The notes: generated from the letters alone by a model not told the origin. Shown: positions 27,134 through 37,890, counted from the first letter of the stretch. The stretch is DNA of 64,000 bases from Betaproteobacteria bacterium (GCA_009781175.1 WQYQ01000006.1:62001-126000); one strand, 5' to 3'. Numbers and translations: made by a program.

Positions 27134-28294
27134 ATGAGTGAGCATTTTTTTTCCCCTTGTCCACGCGGCCTCGAAACTTTACTCGCCGAAGAACTCAGCG
27201 CGCTTGGCGCGCGCCAGGTCGCCCAGGTTCCGGGTGGCGTTTCCTTTTCCGGCGACTGGACGCTGTGCTGGCGCGCCAATCTTGAAAGCCGCATCGCGAC
27301 GCGGGTGCTTTGGCGCGTCGCCACGGGCGCTTACCGCAGCGAGGACGACATCTACCAACTCGCGCGCGGATTCGCCTGGGAACGCTGTTTCGATGTCGAG
27401 GCCAGCTTGCGGATCTACGTCACCGCGATTCGTTCGCCGCTCAAAAGCCTGAACTTCGTCACACTGCGGATCAAGGACGGCCTGTGCGACCGCTTCCGCG
27501 AAACGCATGGCCGCCGCCCTTCGATCGATACCCAAGCGCCCGCCGTGCGTGTGCACGCCTTCCTCACGGCCGAAGCCTGTACGCTTTACATCGACACCTC
27601 GGGTGAACCGCTTTCCAAGCGTGGCTTCAAACGCGCCAAGGTCGAAGCGCCGCTCAAGGAAAACCTTGCGGCCGGCATCATCAAACTCAGCGGTTGGCAG
27701 CCCAATGAAGCACTGCTCGACCCGATGTGCGGCAGCGGCACATTCCTCATCGAGGCGGCGCTGATGGCATACAACATTCCACCGGGCGGCGCGCGCAGTT
27801 TCGGCTTCGAACGGCTCAAAAGCTTCGAACCCGGCAACTGGAAACGCATTCGCACGATGGCGCTCCAGCGCCACCGGCGCGACTCGGTGCAGCTTTTCGG
27901 CTCGGATATCGACACGCGCTGGGTCGACGCCGCGCGCTACAACCTGCGCGAAGCCGGTTTGGAGGAATGCGTGCAATTGTGCGTCGGCAATTTTCTGACG
28001 CTAGCCGCGCCCGCCGCCCAGGGTGTCTTGCTGACCAACCCGCCTTATGGCGTGCGGCTCGGCGAGGATGCCGATCTCAGCGCCTGGTATCCGCAGATCG
28101 GCGACCATCTGAAAAAAGCCTTCGCCGGCTGGCGCTGTTTCTTTCTCACCGGCGACCCGGATCTGCCGAAACATATCGGCCTGAAGGCCAGCCGCCGCAC
28201 GCCCTTGATGAACGGCGACATCGAATGCCGGCTGATGGAATACCGCATGGTCGCGGGCACGAATCGCCGCGAGCGGCCTGCGGAACCCCAGTGA
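27134..28294 (+). CDS. RlmL-like THUMP-domain RNA methyltransferase
   Basis: A 386-residue methyltransferase related to the N-terminal half of E. coli RlmL, which makes m2G2445 in 23S rRNA. The N-terminal [13 protein letters not shown] and THUMP region are followed by the SAM motif [17 protein letters not shown] and catalytic TNPPYG. The separate RlmK half is absent, as is usual in betaproteobacteria. It starts 19 bases after the HemJ-like gene, and glmU follows after 44 bases on the same strand. Confidence 0.88.
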   Translation: MSEHFFSPCPRGLETLLAEELSALGARQVAQVPGGVSFSGDWTLCWRANLESRIATRVLWRVATGAYRSEDDIYQLARGFAWERCFDVEASLRIYVTAIRSPLKSLNFVTLRIKDGLCDRFRETHGRRPSIDTQAPAVRVHAFLTAEACTLYIDTSGEPLSKRGFKRAKVEAPLKENLAAGIIKLSGWQPNEALLDPMCGSGTFLIEAALMAYNIPPGGARSFGFERLKSFEPGNWKRIRTMALQRHRRDSVQLFGSDIDTRWVDAARYNLREAGLEECVQLCVGNFLTLAAPAAQGVLLTNPPYGVRLGEDADLSAWYPQIGDHLKKAFAGWRCFFLTGDPDLPKHIGLKASRRTPLMNGDIECRLMEYRMVAGTNRRERPAEPQ

Positions 28295-28338
28295 TACCAT
28301 CCGCGCAGCATTCCAATTCCGAATCCGAAAGGTTGCAT

Positions 28339-29703
28339 ATGCACGTCGTCATCCTCGCCGCCGGTCAAGGCAAACGCATGCGCTCAGCCCTGCCCAAGGT
28401 GCTCCAGCCGCTCGCGCGCCGTCCTTTGCTGGGTCATGTGCTCGACACCGCGCGCGCGCTCGGCGCGAGCAAGCTGTGTGTCGTGTATGGCCACGGCGGC
28501 GATCAAGTACGCCAGGCGCTTGACGCGCCCGACCTGGCCTGGGCACTGCAAGCCGAACAGCTCGGCACCGGCCATGCGGTGCAGCAAGCCGCGCCGCATC
28601 TGCCCGAATCCGGGCCGGTGCTGATCCTCTACGGCGACGTGCCGCTGACGCGGCGCGAAACGCTCGCCAGCCTCGTCGCCGCGGCCGGAGACCAAGGTTT
28701 CGCCCTGCTCACCGTCGATATGCAAGACCCGAGCGGCTATGGGCGCATCGTGCGCGATGCGGCGCATCGCGTGATCCGCATCGTCGAACACAAAGACGCC
28801 AACGAAGCCGAACGCGCAATCCGTGAAGTGAATACCGGCATTCTCTGCTGCCAGGCGCAGGATCTGCGCCGCTGGCTCGGCGAACTCAAGAACGACAACG
28901 CGCAAGGCGAGTTCTACCTGACCGACATCATCGCGCTCGCGGTGCGTGACGGCATCGAGGTGAAAACGACGCAGCCCATGGGCATGTGGGAAACGCTTGG
29001 CGTGAATGACAAGGCACAGCTTGCCGAGCTTGAACGCCTGCATCAGCGCAACCAGGCCGCTGCGCTCTTGATCGCTGGCGTCACCCTGATCGACCCGGCG
29101 CGCATCGACATCCGCGGCGAACTGATTTGCGGCCGCGACGTTGAAATCGACGTCGGCTGCGTTTTCGAGGGCCGCGTGGAAATCGCCGACAGCGCCCGGA
29201 TCGGCGCTTATTGCGTGCTCAAGGACGCCCGGATCGGCCCCGGCGCGACACTGCATCCGTATTGCCACATCAACGGCGCCACCGTCGGCGCCGCAAACCT
29301 GATCGGCCCCTACGCGCGCCTGCGGCCCGGCGCCGTTCTGGCCGAGGATGTGCATATCGGCAATTTCGTCGAGGTGAAAAACAGCGTGATCGCCGCGCAT
29401 TCGAAGGCCAATCATCTGAGCTACGTCGGCGACGCGGACATCGGCAGCAAGGTCAATATCGGCGCGGGCACGATCACCTGCAATTACGACGGCGTGAACA
29501 AATTCCGCACCGTCATCGAGGATGAAGCCTTCATCGGCTCGGATACGCAGCTCGTCGCGCCCGTGCGCGTCGGCAAGGGCGCGACGCTCGGCGCCGGCAC
29601 GACGCTGACGAAAGATGCGCCCGCCGGCGAACTCACGCTTTCACGCGCCAAGCAACTTAGCCTCGCCAACTGGAAGCGGCCCGTTAAACAGCCGAAGCAA
29701 TGA
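28339..29703 (+). CDS. glmU: Bifunctional UDP-GlcNAc pyrophosphorylase / GlcN-1-P N-acetyltransferase
   Basis: GlmU acetylates glucosamine-1-phosphate and then couples it to UTP, giving UDP-GlcNAc for peptidoglycan and LPS. The 454-residue protein has the uridyltransferase motif LAAGQGKRM at 5-13, LYGDVPL, and the later GYGRIVRD. The C-terminal left-handed beta helix carries [31 protein letters not shown] and [12 protein letters not shown]. The true start is ATG 28339; a long in-frame extension upstream is antigenic noise from the rlmL-like gene in another frame. Confidence 0.97.
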   Translation: MHVVILAAGQGKRMRSALPKVLQPLARRPLLGHVLDTARALGASKLCVVYGHGGDQVRQALDAPDLAWALQAEQLGTGHAVQQAAPHLPESGPVLILYGDVPLTRRETLASLVAAAGDQGFALLTVDMQDPSGYGRIVRDAAHRVIRIVEHKDANEAERAIREVNTGILCCQAQDLRRWLGELKNDNAQGEFYLTDIIALAVRDGIEVKTTQPMGMWETLGVNDKAQLAELERLHQRNQAAALLIAGVTLIDPARIDIRGELICGRDVEIDVGCVFEGRVEIADSARIGAYCVLKDARIGPGATLHPYCHINGATVGAANLIGPYARLRPGAVLAEDVHIGNFVEVKNSVIAAHSKANHLSYVGDADIGSKVNIGAGTITCNYDGVNKFRTVIEDEAFIGSDTQLVAPVRVGKGATLGAGTTLTKDAPAGELTLSRAKQLSLANWKRPVKQPKQ

Positions 29704-29715
29704 ACTAAGCGGCGC

Positions 29716-30324
29716 GTGGTTCCGACTCCCAACCCCATCGCCAACGCCCGGCCGCAACGCTGGGCGCTGCTGCTTCTGCACCTGCTCGGCTGGCGCATAG
29801 ACCTTCCGCCGCCAACCGCGCCCAAGGTTTTACTCGTTCTTTATCCGCATACATCGAACTGGGATTTCTGGTGGGGCAGCCTCGCCAGATGGGCGGTCGG
29901 CTGGGAGATTCACTGGATCGCGAAACATACTTTGTTTGTCGGTCCGTTCGGCTGGCTGCTGCGCCGCTGGGGTGGAGTTGCCGTGAATCGCAAGCAGGCG
30001 AGCGGCTTTGTCGAGAGCCTCAAGCGTGAAATCGACCAGCTCGACACGCTGATTCTCACGATCCTGCCCGAAGGCACGCGCAGCTACGTCGATCACTGGA
30101 AATCCGGCTTCCTGCGCATCGCGCATGCGAACGACATGCCGATCGGCCTGGCGTACATGGATTACAAACGCCGGACCGTCGGCATCCTGGAATACCGGAA
30201 ACTCTCGGGCGACGACAACGCTGACATGGCGTACATCGCCGCCGCCTACGCCAATATTTCGGGACGCAACCCGTCAAAAGCGGGGGCGATCAGATTGCTT
30301 AATAAGAGCCGCCAACAAAAATGA
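29716..30324 (+). CDS. PlsC-like lysophospholipid acyltransferase
   Basis: A 202-residue acyltransferase. The catalytic HX4D box is HTSNWD, and the second block is LPEGTRS. The start is a GTG at 29716, 12 bases after the glmU stop; no good ATG is available. It is shorter than typical PlsC and lacks an obvious N-terminal membrane helix beyond WALLLLHLLGW. Members of this small subfamily may acylate glycerophospholipids or other lipids; the substrate is not clear. The stop overlaps queF (ATGA). Confidence 0.82.
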   Translation: MVPTPNPIANARPQRWALLLLHLLGWRIDLPPPTAPKVLLVLYPHTSNWDFWWGSLARWAVGWEIHWIAKHTLFVGPFGWLLRRWGGVAVNRKQASGFVESLKREIDQLDTLILTILPEGTRSYVDHWKSGFLRIAHANDMPIGLAYMDYKRRTVGILEYRKLSGDDNADMAYIAAAYANISGRNPSKAGAIRLLNKSRQQK

Positions 30325-31166
30325 GCCCAGCCCAAGGCCCCGAAGATTCGCTGCTTGGAAAGCAAGTCAGTTACCGCGACACTTACGCACCGGAACTGCT
30401 GTTTGCGATTCCCCGCGCCAGCAAGCGGGCCGAAATCGGCCTGGCCGAAAAACAGCCTCTGCCCTTTTACGGCGAAGACCTGTGGAACGCCTACGAACTA
30501 TCGTGGCTCGACCCGCGCGGCAAACCCGTCGTCGCGCTGGCGCAATTTCATGTCCCCGCAAGCTCGCCCTATTTGATCGAATCGAAGTCGCTCAAGCTGT
30601 ATCTGAACAGTTTCAATCAGCACAGATTTCCAGATCCCGCGCAGCTCCAGACAACAATAGCGCAGGATCTCTCCCGCACGGCGGGCGCTCCGGTTGGCGT
30701 GCGCATCACGCCATTGAACGCACAACCCGCGCGCGAGATCGGCTATCCCAAAGGGGTTTTACTCGACACGCTTGAAATCGAAGTCGATCGCTACACGCCC
30801 GCCCCGGAGTTTTTACAGATCGAGAACGCCGCGCCGCTCGTCGAAGAAACGCTTTACTCGCATCTGCTCAAATCCAATTGTCTGGTCACCGGCCAGCCCG
30901 ATTGGGGCATGGTGGCGATTCACTATTGCGGCAGAAAGATCGAGCGTGCGGGCTTGCTGCGCTACATCGTTTCGTTCCGGCAACATAACGAATTCCATGA
31001 GCAATGCGTCGAACGCATCTTCATGGACATCATGCGGCAATGCGCGCCGGCGAAGCTCGATGTATTGGCGCATTACACCCGGCGCGGCGGCCTCGACATC
31101 AACCCCTGGCGCAGCAACGACCCCGCCGCAGCGTCAGCGCCCAATATGGGCGAGATCCGCCAATAA
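30321..31166 (+). CDS. queF: NADPH-dependent 7-cyano-7-deazaguanine reductase, long form
   Basis: QueF reduces preQ0 to preQ1 in the queuosine tRNA modification pathway. At 281 residues it is the long, two-domain YqcD type. The catalytic Cys187 lies in SNCLVTGQPDWG, and the substrate Glu region is in QHNEFHEQCVE. The NADPH-binding ESKSLKLYLNSFN motif is in the N-terminal half, as expected for this type. Its start overlaps the acyltransferase stop, so it sits in the glmU operon. No other que gene is in the window. Confidence 0.95.
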   Translation: MSPAQGPEDSLLGKQVSYRDTYAPELLFAIPRASKRAEIGLAEKQPLPFYGEDLWNAYELSWLDPRGKPVVALAQFHVPASSPYLIESKSLKLYLNSFNQHRFPDPAQLQTTIAQDLSRTAGAPVGVRITPLNAQPAREIGYPKGVLLDTLEIEVDRYTPAPEFLQIENAAPLVEETLYSHLLKSNCLVTGQPDWGMVAIHYCGRKIERAGLLRYIVSFRQHNEFHEQCVERIFMDIMRQCAPAKLDVLAHYTRRGGLDINPWRSNDPAAASAPNMGEIRQ

Positions 31167-31167
31167 C

Positions 31168-32046
31168 ATGCCGTTTTTGCCGCGCCTGTTTGCGCATGCG
31201 AAGCTCGCGCTTTTCTTGTGCGCAAGTCTTGGCGCGCCGCCCGCCCATGCCTGGGGAGACGCCAGCCACCGCATAATCGCGACGATCGCCGAACATTTTC
31301 TGACGCCGCAAGCGCAACGGCGGATCGATCAAATCCTTGCCGACGAGAACGAATTCGGCGTCAGCGAATGCCCGGTCAAAAATTTGCAGGACGCCGCAAG
31401 CTGGGCCGACTGCGTGCGTCCGCTCAAAGCCTATGCCTACACCTACGCATGGCACTTCGACGACATTCCTGTGTGCGGCAAGGCCGAGCATGAAACATTC
31501 TGCCCGGCAGGCAATTGTCTGAGCGCGCAAACGGAAATACACATCGCGCTGCTTGCAAACCCCGCAACCGAGCGCAAAACACGTTTGGAAGCCTTGAAAT
31601 TCATCGTCCATTTCATCGGCGATATTCATCAGCCATTGCATACGGCCAATAATCGGGACCGTGGCGGCAACGATGTCCCCACCCGTTTTTTGGGTCAAAC
31701 CGAAAACGGCCGGCAAAACCTGCATCGTGTCTGGGACGCGCGCCTGTTGGCCGAAATCACTGCGGACACCGCAGACCCCTCCAACGTGTTCCTGTCCACG
31801 CTCGACCCGGCCAGCGCTAAGCGTTGGCAAGGCGGAACAATCCAAAGCTGGATCGACGAATCGCACGCAATTGCAGTGAACATCGTCTACGGCAAATTGC
31901 CCCGCCCAGTCGCCTGCAATGATTCATATCCTGAACGCGAAATTCTCGATGCAGCCTACTATGCCGCGGCGCGCCCCATCGTCCAGCAGCAAATCCTGAA
32001 AGCGGGTGTTCGCCTTGCCGCGATCCTGAATCAGACGCTGCAATAA
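31168..32046 (+). CDS. Secreted S1/P1-type nuclease
   Basis: A 292-residue Zn-dependent nuclease acting outside the cytoplasm. The signal peptide ends APPAHA, and cleavage would leave Trp29 at the mature N-terminus, which in this family is itself a Zn ligand through its amino group. Further ligands are His34 (DASHRIIA) and the HFIGDIHQPLH motif. These enzymes degrade single-stranded nucleic acid and may supply phosphate or nucleosides. The ATG was chosen because the signal peptide starts there; it follows queF by 1 base. Confidence 0.9.
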   Translation: MPFLPRLFAHAKLALFLCASLGAPPAHAWGDASHRIIATIAEHFLTPQAQRRIDQILADENEFGVSECPVKNLQDAASWADCVRPLKAYAYTYAWHFDDIPVCGKAEHETFCPAGNCLSAQTEIHIALLANPATERKTRLEALKFIVHFIGDIHQPLHTANNRDRGGNDVPTRFLGQTENGRQNLHRVWDARLLAEITADTADPSNVFLSTLDPASAKRWQGGTIQSWIDESHAIAVNIVYGKLPRPVACNDSYPEREILDAAYYAAARPIVQQQILKAGVRLAAILNQTLQ

Positions 32047-32139
32047 ATACCGGCATTTGAATGAATGCCCGGAACAGTGCATGCTTAAACACAAGCCGCC
32101 ATTTGCGCGGCGCCCCGAACAACCTTTTCCACAATTGCT

Positions 32140-33390
32140 ATGACCCGCCTCGCCAAAACCGCGCCCAAGCCCGAACTGCTGCGCGAACTCGCCACTCGTT
32201 ATGGCACCCCGCTGTGGGTGTATGACGCCGCCGTGATCCGCGCGCGCATCGCAGCGCTTTCCGCCTTCGATACGATTCGCTTCGCCCAGAAGGCGTGCTC
32301 GAACACGCATATCTTGCGGCTCATGCGCGAGCAGGGCGTCAAGGTCGACGCGGTCTCGCGCGGCGAAATCCTGCGCGCGCTCGCCGCCGGCTACAACGCC
32401 GAGGGCGAACCGAGCAGCATCGTGTTCACCGCCGATCTGCTCGACGCGGCCACGCTCGCAACCGTCGTCGAGCACGGCATTCCCGTCAATGCGGGCTCGA
32501 TCGACATGCTCCACCAGCTCGGCGCGCAGTCGCCCGGCCATCGCGTGTGGCTGCGGATCAACCCCGGCTTCGGCCACGGCCACAGCAACAAAACCAACAC
32601 CGGCGGGGAGCACAGCAAACACGGCGTCTGGCACAGTGAACTCGCGGCCGCGCTCGCCGCGATCCGTCAGCACGGACTCAAGCTCATCGGCCTGCACATG
32701 CACATCGGCTCGGGCGTCGACTACAAACACCTCGAACGCGTCTGCGGCGCGATGGTCAAGCTCGTGCGCCAGACGCACGAAGCCGGCTGCGACCTGCACG
32801 CGATCTCGGCCGGCGGCGGGCTTTCAATTCCCTACCGCGACGGCGATCCGACGGTCGACACCACGCACTACTTCGGCCTCTGGGATGCCGCGCGCCAGGA
32901 AGCCGAGAAGCTTGTCGGCCACCCGCTGGCGCTCGAAATCGAACCGGGCCGTTTTCTCGTCGCCGAAGCGGGCTTGCTGCTCGCCGAAGTACGCGCGACG
33001 AAACCCGCCGGGCGCAATCATTTCGTCCTCATCGACGCCGGCTTCAACGAACTGATGCGGCCTTCGATGTACGGCAGCTATCACCACATCAGCGTGCTGC
33101 CGCGCACGACGCGCGAGGGCGGCACACGACCTACGGTCGTGGCGGGACCGCTGTGCGAATCGGGCGACGTCTTCACGCAAGGCGACAGCGGTGTCGTGCT
33201 GCCGCGCGAGTTGCCCGAGGCGCAGGTCGGCGACTTGCTCATCATTCACGATACCGGCGCATATGGCGCTTCGATGTCCTCGAACTACAACACCCGCCCG
33301 CTCGCCGCCGAAGTCCTGCTCGATGGCAATGCCCACCGGCTGATCCGGCGCCGGCAAACAGTCGAAGAACTGCTCGCGCTCGAAAACTGA
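32140..33390 (+). CDS. lysA: Diaminopimelate decarboxylase
   Basis: LysA makes L-lysine from meso-diaminopimelate with PLP. The 416-residue fold-III enzyme has Schiff-base Lys51 in FAQKACSNTH, the substrate region LHMHIGSGVD, the PLP phosphate loop AGGGLSIPY, EPGRFLVAEAG, and the catalytic Cys in PLCESGDVF. A divergent 93-base gap with a weak inverted repeat separates it from the nuclease gene. The family is easy to confuse with carboxynorspermidine decarboxylase, but motifs and length favour LysA. Confidence 0.93.
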   Translation: MTRLAKTAPKPELLRELATRYGTPLWVYDAAVIRARIAALSAFDTIRFAQKACSNTHILRLMREQGVKVDAVSRGEILRALAAGYNAEGEPSSIVFTADLLDAATLATVVEHGIPVNAGSIDMLHQLGAQSPGHRVWLRINPGFGHGHSNKTNTGGEHSKHGVWHSELAAALAAIRQHGLKLIGLHMHIGSGVDYKHLERVCGAMVKLVRQTHEAGCDLHAISAGGGLSIPYRDGDPTVDTTHYFGLWDAARQEAEKLVGHPLALEIEPGRFLVAEAGLLLAEVRATKPAGRNHFVLIDAGFNELMRPSMYGSYHHISVLPRTTREGGTRPTVVAGPLCESGDVFTQGDSGVVLPRELPEAQVGDLLIIHDTGAYGASMSSNYNTRPLAAEVLLDGNAHRLIRRRQTVEELLALEN

Positions 33391-33471
33391 ACGCTGCCGT
33401 GGCGGCATTCACCCAGGGCGAACCTCCGCGCAGCCAGGCGATCTGATCCATATTGGCAATGTGGAAATACG

Positions 33472-35085
33472 ATGAACGCCCCGCAGAATCCGCTCCGCCC
33501 TTTCGAGTCGCTTGAATTCGACGATCTTTTTGTGCGTTCGCTGCCGGCCGATCCGCACACGCACATCGTTTCGCGCCAGGCGCCGAACGCGGCGTACAGC
33601 TTTGTCACGCCGACTCCCGTCGCCGCGCCGCGGCTCATCGCGTGGTCCGATCCGCTCGGCGCTCTGCTCGGCATCGCGCAGCCGGCCGCCGCCGGCAGCG
33701 CGGCTGAAGTGCTTGGCGGCTCGCGTGTGCTGCCTGGAATGAAGACTTATGCGGCGCGCTACGGCGGCCATCAGTTCGGCCACTGGGCGGGCCAGCTCGG
33801 CGACGGACGCGCGATCACGCTCGGCGAAATTCTCGACACGCACGGCCAACGCCAGGAGCTGCAACTCAAGGGCGCGGGCAGCACTCCCTATTCGCGCCAT
33901 GCCGACGGCCGCGCGGTGTTGCGCTCTTCGGTGCGCGAATTCCTGTGCAGCGAGGCGATGCATCATCTCGGCGTTCCAAGCACGCGCGCGCTTTCGCTCG
34001 TCGCGACCGGTGAAGACGTGGTGCGCGACATGTTTTACGACGGACACCCGGAAACCGAGCCGGGCGCGGTTGTTTGCCGCGTCGCGCCGAGCTTCGTGCG
34101 CTTCGGCAACTTTGAAATTTTTGCCGCCGAAAACGAGGCCGCGAATCTGCGCGCGCTCGCCGACTGGGTCATCCGCCAGCATTACCCCGAACTCGGCGAG
34201 CCTGGCCCACACGCTTATGCCGACTGGTTCGCCGAAATCTGCCGCCGCACCGGCGTGATGATCGCGCACTGGATGCGCGTGGGTTTCGTGCATGGCGTGA
34301 TGAACACCGACAATATGTCGATTCTCGGCCTCACGATCGATTACGGCCCTTACGGCTGGCTCGAAGGCTTCGATCTTGCCTGGACGCCGAACACGACCGA
34401 CGCGCAAGGCCGCCGTTACTGCTACGGCCAACAGCCGCAGATCGCGCATTGGAATCTGACGCGGCTCGCCGGCGCGCTCTATGACCTCATAGCCGATGAG
34501 GAAGCGCTGCGCGCTGGACTCGAAAGCTATCGCATCAGTTTCGAAGAACACTGGGCGGCGATGCTTGCCGACAAGCTCGGCATTCGGCTCGATACCGAAA
34601 CAAACGCCGAGCCCGACACGCTGTTGAGCGATCTCTTCACGCTGCTGCAAGAGACCGAAACCGATATGACGATCTTCTTCCGCCGGCTCGCCGATGTACC
34701 GACGGATGCGGACGTCAGCGCCGCAGCGCGGCTCGCCCCGCTGCGCGAAGCTTTTTACGATGCAGCGGCGCTCGATGACCAGCCTGGCCGAGCGCTCGCC
34801 GCATGGCTGAATCGCTATGCGAAACGCGTAAGCGCTGACGGCGAGCCAAGCGACGCGCGACGCGCGCGGATGCAGGCCGCGAATCCGAAATACGTGCTGC
34901 GCAACTGGATCGCGCAATTGGCGATCGACGATGCCGCGCAAGGTGACAGCGCAAAAATCCAGCGTCTTCTGCGCGTGCTTGAGCGCCCCTACGACGAACA
35001 ACCCGAAGCGGCCGACCTGTTCGCCCGCCGCCCTGAATGGGCGCGCCACCGGGCCGGTTGTTCAGCCCTGTCGTGCAGCTCGTAA
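33472..35085 (+). CDS. selO: SelO-family protein AMPylase (YdiU)
   Basis: A 537-residue pseudokinase of the SelO family, which transfers AMP to Ser/Thr/Tyr of proteins in redox control. Key motifs are YGGHQFGHWAGQLGDGRA, ELQLKGAGSTPYSRHADGRA, and GVMNTDNMSILGLTIDYGP, where the metal-binding Asn-Asp reside. The extreme C-terminus reads CSALSCSS; the final Cys corresponds to the selenocysteine of eukaryotic SelO and can form a regulatory disulfide. The start ATG is 81 bases past lysA. Confidence 0.93.
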   Translation: MNAPQNPLRPFESLEFDDLFVRSLPADPHTHIVSRQAPNAAYSFVTPTPVAAPRLIAWSDPLGALLGIAQPAAAGSAAEVLGGSRVLPGMKTYAARYGGHQFGHWAGQLGDGRAITLGEILDTHGQRQELQLKGAGSTPYSRHADGRAVLRSSVREFLCSEAMHHLGVPSTRALSLVATGEDVVRDMFYDGHPETEPGAVVCRVAPSFVRFGNFEIFAAENEAANLRALADWVIRQHYPELGEPGPHAYADWFAEICRRTGVMIAHWMRVGFVHGVMNTDNMSILGLTIDYGPYGWLEGFDLAWTPNTTDAQGRRYCYGQQPQIAHWNLTRLAGALYDLIADEEALRAGLESYRISFEEHWAAMLADKLGIRLDTETNAEPDTLLSDLFTLLQETETDMTIFFRRLADVPTDADVSAAARLAPLREAFYDAAALDDQPGRALAAWLNRYAKRVSADGEPSDARRARMQAANPKYVLRNWIAQLAIDDAAQGDSAKIQRLLRVLERPYDEQPEAADLFARRPEWARHRAGCSALSCSS

Positions 35086-35146
35086 AATCGGGCATCATAG
35101 CATCCGTTTTCAAAGACTCATCAATGCAGGCCGCAGGAACAGGTAT

Positions 35147-36109
35147 ATGAATAATCGCATTGCCATCGTCATCCCCTATTATCAAAAACAGCAAGGAATA
35201 TTGAGCAAGGCAATCCGCTCCGTTCTGGCGCAAACCGGCGTTTCGGATTGGCACTGCATCATCGTGGATGACGCATCCCCCGTGCCGGCGCGTAGCGAAT
35301 TGGCATCGATCATCGACGCACACGCGGCGCGCATCACGATCATCGAACAAGCCAATGCGGGCCCCGCCGCGGCGCGCAACAAAGCGCTCGAAAACATCCC
35401 CGCCGGCACACAATATGTCGCGTTTCTCGACTCCGACGATGAATGGACGGACGAGCATTTGGCCAATGCGCTCACCGCGCTTGAACAGGGCTACGATTTT
35501 TATTTCACCGATCACTACCAGCTCAACCAAACCGTCAGCGCTTTCAAGCGCGCCAAACGTATTCAAGTCGAACAACATCGGCAGTTGTCCGGCAATCCAC
35601 ATTTGCATGCGTATGAAGGCGACATGTTCGATCAGATTCTGCGCGGCAATATTATCGGCACCTCGACGGTTGTCTACCGCTACGCAAGCTTCCCGCAACA
35701 ACGCTTCCGCGAGGAGTTCGTCTATGCGGGGGAAGACTACCTGTTCTGGCTTGATCTCTCGCGCGCAACCCCGCGCATCGCGTTTTCGGACCTCATCGAA
35801 TGCAAGTATGGTGAAGGGGTCAATATCTTTGCCGGCTCGGGTTGGGGCACGGAAAAATCACTGATCCGTTTACATCACGAGATGAAATACCGCAAAGCCG
35901 TTGCACGGCTGTTTCCGCTCAACGCACAGCAAGCGCTCGAAAATCGGCGCATCGTACGCGGCTTGCGCAAAAGCTTCGTCGCCGACGTTTTACACCGCTT
36001 GATGCATAGAAAACCGATGGATGGCGTGCTGACCAAACAATTCGATGTAGACCCGCTCAGCTTCGTAAACTTCGTTCCACTCGCGATCTCGGTTCTGCTG
36101 CGCCGCTGA
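35147..36109 (+). CDS. GT2-family glycosyltransferase
   Basis: A 320-residue GT-A glycosyltransferase. The nucleotide-sugar region is VIPYYQKQQGILSKAIRSVL, IIVDDAS and FLDSDDEW (the DxD-type metal motif); the acceptor-side aspartate is probably in YAGEDYLFWLDLS. No membrane helix is clear, so it is a cytoplasmic or peripheral enzyme. Sugar and acceptor are unknown. The start at 35147 is inside a longer frame running into selO; it was chosen because the GT fold begins there and AGGAACAGG lies just upstream. Confidence 0.88.
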   Translation: MNNRIAIVIPYYQKQQGILSKAIRSVLAQTGVSDWHCIIVDDASPVPARSELASIIDAHAARITIIEQANAGPAAARNKALENIPAGTQYVAFLDSDDEWTDEHLANALTALEQGYDFYFTDHYQLNQTVSAFKRAKRIQVEQHRQLSGNPHLHAYEGDMFDQILRGNIIGTSTVVYRYASFPQQRFREEFVYAGEDYLFWLDLSRATPRIAFSDLIECKYGEGVNIFAGSGWGTEKSLIRLHHEMKYRKAVARLFPLNAQQALENRRIVRGLRKSFVADVLHRLMHRKPMDGVLTKQFDVDPLSFVNFVPLAISVLLRR

Positions 36110-36116
36110 ACTGCAA

Positions 36117-36836
36117 TCAAGAAAGCCGCCGGAACACCAGATCCCACACGCCGTGGCCGAGTTTCAAGCCACGGTTTTCGAATTTCGTCAGCGGGCGGTA
36201 ATCGGGCTTTGGGGCATAGTTTTCCGCCGTGTTTTCGAGCAAAGGCTCGGCGGACAGCACTTCGAGCATTTGCGCCGCATAGTCTTCCCAATCGGTCGCG
36301 CAATGAATGTAAGCGTCGGGCGCGAGGCGCCGGGCGAGTTCATGCACGAAGGAAGCTTGGATCAGGCGGCGTTTGTTGTGACGCGCTTTGTGCCAGGGGT
36401 CGGGGAAATAAACATGAACGCCGGCCAGCGAGGCTACGGACAGCATATCGCGCACGACTTCGAATGCGTCATGTTGCATCACGCGAATATTTTCGATGCC
36501 GCGCTGTTGAATCAATTTGCAGAGATTGCCGACGCCCGGGCCATGGACTTCGATACCAAGAAAATTCTCGGCCGGGCGGGCTTCGGCGATCGCGGCCGTG
36601 GTGTCGCCCATGCCGAAACCGATCTCCAGAATCGTCGGCGCGGCGCGGCCAAAAACCGCCGCAAAATCGAGCGGCGCGGCGCGGTATTCAACCCCCACGC
36701 GCGGCAGCATTTCGGCCATGAAACGTTCCTGCGCGGGCGACATCCTGCCTTGGCGCAGCACGTAGCTGCGGATCGGGCGGGCCTTCGGATTGTCGACGGA
36801 TAAGTGCTTGCGGGGCTCGTGCGTATCTGCCACCAT
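36117..36836 (-). CDS. trmB: tRNA (guanine-N7-)-methyltransferase
   Basis: TrmB makes m7G46 in the tRNA variable loop. The 239-residue protein has the SAM motif [18 protein letters not shown], the catalytic region [20 protein letters not shown], and the substrate motif [13 protein letters not shown]. It is 11 bases downstream of thiG; the thiS-thiG-trmB order is common in betaproteobacteria. It converges with the glycosyltransferase gene with only 7 bases between stops. Confidence 0.95.
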   Translation of the reverse strand: MVADTHEPRKHLSVDNPKARPIRSYVLRQGRMSPAQERFMAEMLPRVGVEYRAAPLDFAAVFGRAAPTILEIGFGMGDTTAAIAEARPAENFLGIEVHGPGVGNLCKLIQQRGIENIRVMQHDAFEVVRDMLSVASLAGVHVYFPDPWHKARHNKRRLIQASFVHELARRLAPDAYIHCATDWEDYAAQMLEVLSAEPLLENTAENYAPKPDYRPLTKFENRGLKLGHGVWDLVFRRLS

Positions 36837-36847
36837 GCGTCCGCCAC

Positions 36848-37633
36848 TCAGCGACCGATCAAACCCGAGGTCGGCGAACTCGGACTCGCGGAATAAAACT
36901 TCTTCGGCATGCGTCCGGCCCGATAGGCTTCACGGCCGGCGACGACGGCTTTTTGCATCGCGCCGGCCATCAACACCGGATCTTGCGCGAGCGCGATCGC
37001 CGTGTTCATCAACACGCCGTCGCAGCCAAGCTCCATCGCAATCGCCGCATCCGAAGCCGTGCCGACGCCGGCATCGACCAGCACCGGCACCCGAGCCTGT
37101 TCGACGATGAGCTTGAGATTCCACGGGTTCAAGATGCCCATACCGGAACCGATCAGCGAAGCCAGCGGCATTATCGCGACGCAGCCGATCTCTTCGAGCA
37201 TGTGCGCCTGGATCGGATCGTCCGCGCAATAAACCATGACCTTGAAACCGTCTCGAACCAAGGTTTCGGCGGCCTTCAAGGTTTCCGGCATGTTCGGGAA
37301 CAGTGTGTCTGGATCGCCCAGTACTTCGAGCTTCACCAGCTCATGACCATCGAGCAGTTCGCGCGCAAGCCGCAGCGTACGCACCGCATCCTCGGCGGTG
37401 TAACAGCCGGCCGTGTTCGGCAGATAAGTGAATTCGGACGGCGGCAGCGCATCGAGCAGACTTGGCGCGTTCGGGTCCTGGCCGATATTCGTGCGGCGGA
37501 TCGCAACCGTGACAATCTGGGCGCCGGAAGCAACGATCGCTTCACGCGTCTGCGCGAAATCCTTGTACTTGCCGGTACCGACGAGCAGGCGGGAACGATA
37601 TTCCTGGCCTGCGATGATAAGCGGGTCATTCAT
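36848..37633 (-). CDS. thiG: Thiazole synthase
   Basis: ThiG assembles the thiazole phosphate of thiamine from deoxyxylulose phosphate, an imine of glycine and ThiS-thiocarboxylate sulfur. The 261-residue barrel has [25 protein letters not shown], the Schiff-base Lys in LVKLEVLGD, and the phosphate loop [19 protein letters not shown]. The ATG at 37631-37633 begins the domain; a longer frame upstream is antisense to nothing conserved and has no ThiG similarity. ThiS is 53 bases upstream. Confidence 0.96.
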   Translation of the reverse strand: MNDPLIIAGQEYRSRLLVGTGKYKDFAQTREAIVASGAQIVTVAIRRTNIGQDPNAPSLLDALPPSEFTYLPNTAGCYTAEDAVRTLRLARELLDGHELVKLEVLGDPDTLFPNMPETLKAAETLVRDGFKVMVYCADDPIQAHMLEEIGCVAIMPLASLIGSGMGILNPWNLKLIVEQARVPVLVDAGVGTASDAAIAMELGCDGVLMNTAIALAQDPVLMAGAMQKAVVAGREAYRAGRMPKKFYSASPSSPTSGLIGR

Positions 37634-37686
37634 GCTGGGGTTCCATTCCGGGGGAGCCGAAAAGCGGGCAGGCGCGCGATGTGGCC

Positions 37687-37890
37687 TTAACCACCGCCGA
37701 CGGCGACGACGATTTCGATCCGGTCTCCGGCGACAATTACCGTCCCGGCATGGCGGCCCTTGGGCACAATTTCGCCATTGCATTCGACAGCAAGCCGCTT
37801 CCCGCTCAAAGCGAGGCGCTCAAGGAGTTGTGCGACGGTGGTTTCTGCAGGAATAGTTTCCTCAACGCCGTTGACGGTGATCTCGATCAT
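37687..37890 (-). CDS. thiS: Sulfur carrier protein ThiS
   Basis: A 67-residue ubiquitin-like carrier. It starts MIEITVNG, and ends in VAVGGG, the diglycine tail that is adenylated and thiocarboxylated before it hands sulfur to ThiG. The gene is first in thiS-thiG-trmB. The 183 bases up to the tRNA-Gly show no TPP riboswitch motif, so thiamine control of this operon is not visible in the sequence. The ThiF/MoeB activating enzyme and ThiC are outside the window. Confidence 0.93.
   Translation of the reverse strand: MIEITVNGVEETIPAETTVAQLLERLALSGKRLAVECNGEIVPKGRHAGTVIVAGDRIEIVVAVGGG

Noticed and set aside
32049..32072. Terminator after the S1/P1 nuclease gene
   Set aside because: The inverted repeat CCGGCATT/AATGCCCGG has a bulge and no T tract, so it is too weak to call.
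33409..35049. A 546-codon minus-strand frame over selO
   Set aside because: selO is strongly recognisable on the plus strand; the antisense product has no family features.
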